Origin: an uncultured bacterium
GTDB taxonomy: Bacteria > Bacteroidota > Bacteroidia > Bacteroidales > UBA932
DNA: 64,000 nt
Assembly: GCA_949300025.1 (NCBI GenBank)
Contig: CASGCS010000024.1
Location: 1 to 64,000 of the forward strand
Reading direction: 5' to 3'
A program made the position numbers and the translations under genes. This document shows, in pieces, positions 61,908-64,000 of the stretch. The notes under the pieces were generated by a model. It made no database searches and was not told the DNA's origin. It saw only the letters and a list, made by a program, of their open reading frames with translations. How positions within the stretch are numbered: position 1 is the stretch's first letter; every line of letters starts with the position of its first letter.

Positions 61908-62429
61908 TCACACTGTCTTGACTGAAATTCTGTCGAGCAAACTGTTGTATATTTCAGCGTCGCTCTGCTTGAAACAACAGAATGTCACATTTATTCCGCT
62001 TTCATGCTTTCTAATGTAATCATATACCGTACCCACGGCTATCTCTGCAGCCGCCCTGGCAGGATAACCGTAAACACCGGTACTGATGCATGGAAAGGCG
62101 ATACTGCCGAAACCGTTTCTGCAGGCCAGTTCCATTGCACCTCTGTAGCATGAAGCCAGAAGTTCCGCCTCGTTGCGGTTGCCGCCGCGCCATACGGGGC
62201 CCACAGTGTGTATCACCTTTTTGCATGGCAGGTTATAGGCACCTGTCATCTTGCATTCACCGGTCCTGCATCCGCCGAGCGTTCTGCACTCCTCCAGCAG
62301 CCCGGGCCCGGCAGCCCTGTGAATCGCTCCGTCCACACCGCCGCCTCCAAGCAGCGAGTTGTTCGCGGCATTCACAATCGCGTCCGCATGAAGCCTGGTA
62401 ATATCTCCGGTTACAACACTGAAGTTCAT
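61908..62429 (-). CDS. Macro-domain protein (O-acetyl-ADP-ribose deacetylase, YmdB-like)
   Basis: A 173-residue macro domain. The core signature [19 protein letters not shown], the glycine-rich loop [16 protein letters not shown] and the second phosphate loop ISTGVYGYP are intact, so it should bind ADP-ribose and hydrolyse O-acetyl-ADP-ribose or ADP-ribosyl esters. It is the first gene of a four-gene minus-strand operon that ends in a nicotinamidase-like gene. Its -7 box is at 62469-62476. It might remove ADP-ribose marks laid by phage or toxin enzymes, but no partner transferase is seen here. Confidence 0.93.
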   Translation of the reverse strand: MNFSVVTGDITRLHADAIVNAANNSLLGGGGVDGAIHRAAGPGLLEECRTLGGCRTGECKMTGAYNLPCKKVIHTVGPVWRGGNRNEAELLASCYRGAMELACRNGFGSIAFPCISTGVYGYPARAAAEIAVGTVYDYIRKHESGINVTFCCFKQSDAEIYNSLLDRISVKTV

Positions 62430-62468
62430 TTTTTATTAATGTTATGTGACAATTTGTATTTGTGATTA

Positions 62469-62536
62469 CAAATATAGCAAATGAGGTGTCATGAAAGAGA
62501 AATATTTGTAGTTTCGATGGTTAAATTTTAACTTTG
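62469..62536. promoter_or_regulatory. Divergent promoters for the macro operon and the MORN-like gene
   Basis: Minus strand: TATATTTG (62469-62476) for the macro-domain operon. Plus strand: TTTG (62505-62508), 20 nt, TAACTTTG (62529-62536) for the gene at 62587, a full match. The start site of the latter falls in the 17-bp tandem repeat. Confidence 0.65.
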
Positions 62537-62539
62537 TTC

Positions 62540-62573
62540 TGCCACGATCAAATTAATGCCACGATCAAGTTAA
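62540..62573. repeat. Two tandem 17-bp repeats at the start of a transcript
   Basis: TGCCACGATCAAATTAA (62540-62556) is followed at once by TGCCACGATCAAGTTAA (62557-62573), with one mismatch. The pair lies right after the -7 box, at the expected start of transcription and in the leader of the MORN-like gene, so it could bind a regulator. Confidence 0.65.
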
Positions 62574-62586
62574 CTTCAATTCAACT

Positions 62587-63801
62587 ATGAAAACACCACT
62601 CGCGTTCCTATTTATTTGCATGATTTTTCCGACTTTTCTTTATAGTCAAATAGATACGCTCTATTATGACAAATCCGGGAAAAAGGTAAACAGTATCCAT
62701 TTTGCAGATTACTACAGGGTGTATCTGGAAAATCAGGATTCATCATTACGATATAAATTCAGAGATTTTTATATAAGTGGTGAGGTATTCAGAGACGGAC
62801 ACTTCTACTTTTTAGATAGTTTGGATGACAACAATACCAGATTTTCCGGCAAAATCACGACCTATTATAAAAATGGGAAAACCTCTAAAGAGTGTAATTA
62901 TTCAAATGGAAACCTGAACGGATCATACTTTGAATATGACCAGGCTGGCAGACTACTTATATCTGCAGAATATATTGGAGGAAAACTATCGGGAACATAT
63001 AAAAAATATAACGACGATAGTTCATTCAAGATTATAGAGTACTTTGAAGGCAAACCCGTATATGACTACTATCTAATGTCTGACAATATGGGCAACACCT
63101 TAAAATTCAGAATAAAAGACAGTACGCAAATTTTCGAATCTCCAGACAGAACAGAAAGATTTATAGAATATGAAGAAGGGAAGCCGTGGCAGGTCTATTT
63201 TAAAAACGGTCTTACGATTGCAATGAATTGTTCAATATCCAAAGAGTATGGCAAATGGTATAAAGCAGACCTGACTATAACCAATAATTCCCCCTCGGTT
63301 ATTGAGTTTGCTCCTGAAAAGAATATGACGGCATACTCGATAAACAAGAAAAATCTAAGAAACGATTTGGTTGTATCCTCTAATGACGAATATCAGAAAA
63401 AGATTAAACGATCACAAAACTGGAATATGATTATGGCCGGAATCGGTGCAGGTATTTCCGCCGGAGCTGCAGGCATTTCTACATCAACGATACAGAGTTA
63501 TGGTGTCGCAAATCCACAGGTAAGCATGGTGACAACATACAACCCGGGAGCCACCATACAGGCCAACATGATAGCGCAACAGCAAATTGCATATTACGGT
63601 TCTGCCATGGAGAATGAGAAAAAAGTTTTGCAATTAGGTTACTTCAAGAAGAGTACAATCTATCCTGGAGAATCAATTTCGGGATATGTCAATATGAAAT
63701 ATATTAAAGGAAACTACCTTTTGATAACAATCAATATTAATGGGGCTGAATATCTATACGAATGGATGTTCAATAAAAAAGAGGCGACCCCTGTAGAATA
63801 A
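62587..63801 (+). CDS. Exported MORN/YwqK-like repeat protein
   Basis: A 404-residue exported protein (signal peptide ending near LYSQ). Residues ~85-160 hold MORN-like or YwqK-type repeats (GKITTYYKNGKTSKECNYSNG, NLNGSYFEYDQAGRL, GKLSGTYKKYNDDSS), a pattern used for surface or periplasmic beta-sheets. A Gly/Ala-rich hydrophobic stretch near 280-300 (AGIGAGISAGAAGIS) could be a membrane helix or glycine zipper. The gene is more A/T-rich than the core genes. It is transcribed alone from a consensus promoter. Function unknown; YwqK-type names refer to a toxin-antitoxin annotation that is not supported here. Confidence 0.7.
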   Translation: MKTPLAFLFICMIFPTFLYSQIDTLYYDKSGKKVNSIHFADYYRVYLENQDSSLRYKFRDFYISGEVFRDGHFYFLDSLDDNNTRFSGKITTYYKNGKTSKECNYSNGNLNGSYFEYDQAGRLLISAEYIGGKLSGTYKKYNDDSSFKIIEYFEGKPVYDYYLMSDNMGNTLKFRIKDSTQIFESPDRTERFIEYEEGKPWQVYFKNGLTIAMNCSISKEYGKWYKADLTITNNSPSVIEFAPEKNMTAYSINKKNLRNDLVVSSNDEYQKKIKRSQNWNMIMAGIGAGISAGAAGISTSTIQSYGVANPQVSMVTTYNPGATIQANMIAQQQIAYYGSAMENEKKVLQLGYFKKSTIYPGESISGYVNMKYIKGNYLLITININGAEYLYEWMFNKKEATPVE

Positions 63802-63803
63802 GC

Positions 63804-63819
63804 CTGTGTCCCGACACAG
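63804..63819. terminator. Hairpin after the MORN-like gene
   Basis: CTGTGTC and GACACAG pair with a minimal loop (63804-63810 and 63813-63819), just after the stop codon. It is followed by A residues rather than T on the plus strand, so efficiency is doubtful. Confidence 0.3.
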
Positions 63820-63829
63820 AAAAAATGAC

Positions 63830-63837
63830 TAAATTTG
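63830..63837 (+). promoter_or_regulatory. Probable -7 box of rarA
   Basis: TAAATTTG matches TAnnTTTG, 25 nt before the rarA ATG. No good -33 element is present. Confidence 0.45.
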
Positions 63838-63862
63838 GGGCTGTAACCATTGAAAAACCGAT

Positions 63863-64000
63863 ATGGAAAACAGTAACAGCGGTATCATGGCTCCTCTCTC
63901 TGAAAGGATGCGCCCTACATCTTTGGACGGGTATGTCGGGCAGGAGCATCTTGTGGGCAAGGAGGGGGTTCTCAGAAAAATGATAGAGAGCGGCAGGCTC
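63863..64000 (+). CDS. rarA: Replication-associated recombination protein A, N-terminus only
   Basis: The first 46 codons of an open frame run to the window edge. The peptide reads [19 protein letters not shown] then [19 protein letters not shown], the conserved N-terminus of RarA/MgsA/WRNIP1 AAA ATPases that act at stalled replication forks. The Walker A motif would lie just beyond the window. The ATG at 63863 (ATG GAA AAC) is 25 nt after a -7 box. The gene is cut only by the end of the sequence, not damaged. Confidence 0.85.
   Translation, partial: MENSNSGIMAPLSERMRPTSLDGYVGQEHLVGKEGVLRKMIESGRL

Noticed and set aside
62587..63801. Toxin-antitoxin antitoxin (YwqK name)
   Set aside because: The protein is exported and no toxin gene is adjacent; only the repeat type is similar.

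Overview
The window looks like a chromosome segment from an anaerobic Bacteroidales bacterium, plausibly Rikenellaceae/Alistipes-like. The evidence is the repeated Bacteroidetes-type promoter (TTG/TTTG, 19-20 nt, TAnnTTTG) in front of many genes, the general lack of Shine-Dalgarno sites, Bacteroidetes-style lipoproteins and envelope proteins, a split LysO, a PPi-type phosphofructokinase, HydG, a flavodiiron protein, and a cysteate-synthase-like enzyme of the kind that feeds sulfonolipid synthesis. The family-level placement is inference. No rRNA, tRNA or CRISPR array was seen.

Positions 1-14.6 kb form an accessory island, A/T-rich in parts. It opens with a small promoter-to-terminator unit of unknown product. 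An ietAS-type defence pair follows (AAA ATPase plus subtilase), preceded by five GTGCTA motifs spaced exactly 21 bp apart that run into its promoter, and the pair is bracketed by two ~140-bp imperfect direct repeats that resemble the repeat-rich ends of IS21-type elements. Next come a beta-CASP-like metallo-beta-lactamase protein, two PD-(D/E)XK nuclease-like proteins, a RecA/DnaB-like protein without a usable P-loop, a phosphoesterase, a GNAT acetyltransferase fused to an AAA ATPase, several unknowns, and two paralogous WYL regulators. The two WYL genes bracket the GNAT-AAA and nuclease genes.

Positions 14.6-41 kb are mostly housekeeping. A minus-strand operon carries PPi-phosphofructokinase, a GH13 amylase and an AEC permease. 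A nine-gene plus-strand run carries ligA, flavodiiron protein, a thioesterase-like protein, a YihY membrane protein, hydG, rel, a Big_5-type lipoprotein, an envelope protein and ispG. Then come lysO (two genes) with nfeD, a C69 peptidase, carAB, rmuC and a low-molecular-weight phosphatase.

Positions 41-50 kb hold two envelope genes and then a MarR-controlled set of five redox genes related to heterodisulfide reductase, Qmo and DsrMK: HdrC-like, HdrB-like, HdrA/QmoA-like, a small ferredoxin-like protein, and a membrane-anchored HdrD-like protein. Together they could move electrons between a soluble flavoprotein complex and the quinone pool. A cysteate-synthase-like gene with its own promoter follows.

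Positions 50.4-57 kb contain a second candidate defence locus: a NUDIX hydrolase overlapping by 4 nt a 1666-residue DUF4062/STAND NTPase with a long helical tail, under a promoter with an 9-bp dyad over its -33 box. A multi-span membrane protein with its own promoter follows. The remainder holds aspA, a lipoprotein, a minus-strand operon of macro-domain, flavin-binding, HAD and isochorismatase-type proteins, a secreted MORN/YwqK-like protein, and the first 46 codons of rarA at the right edge.
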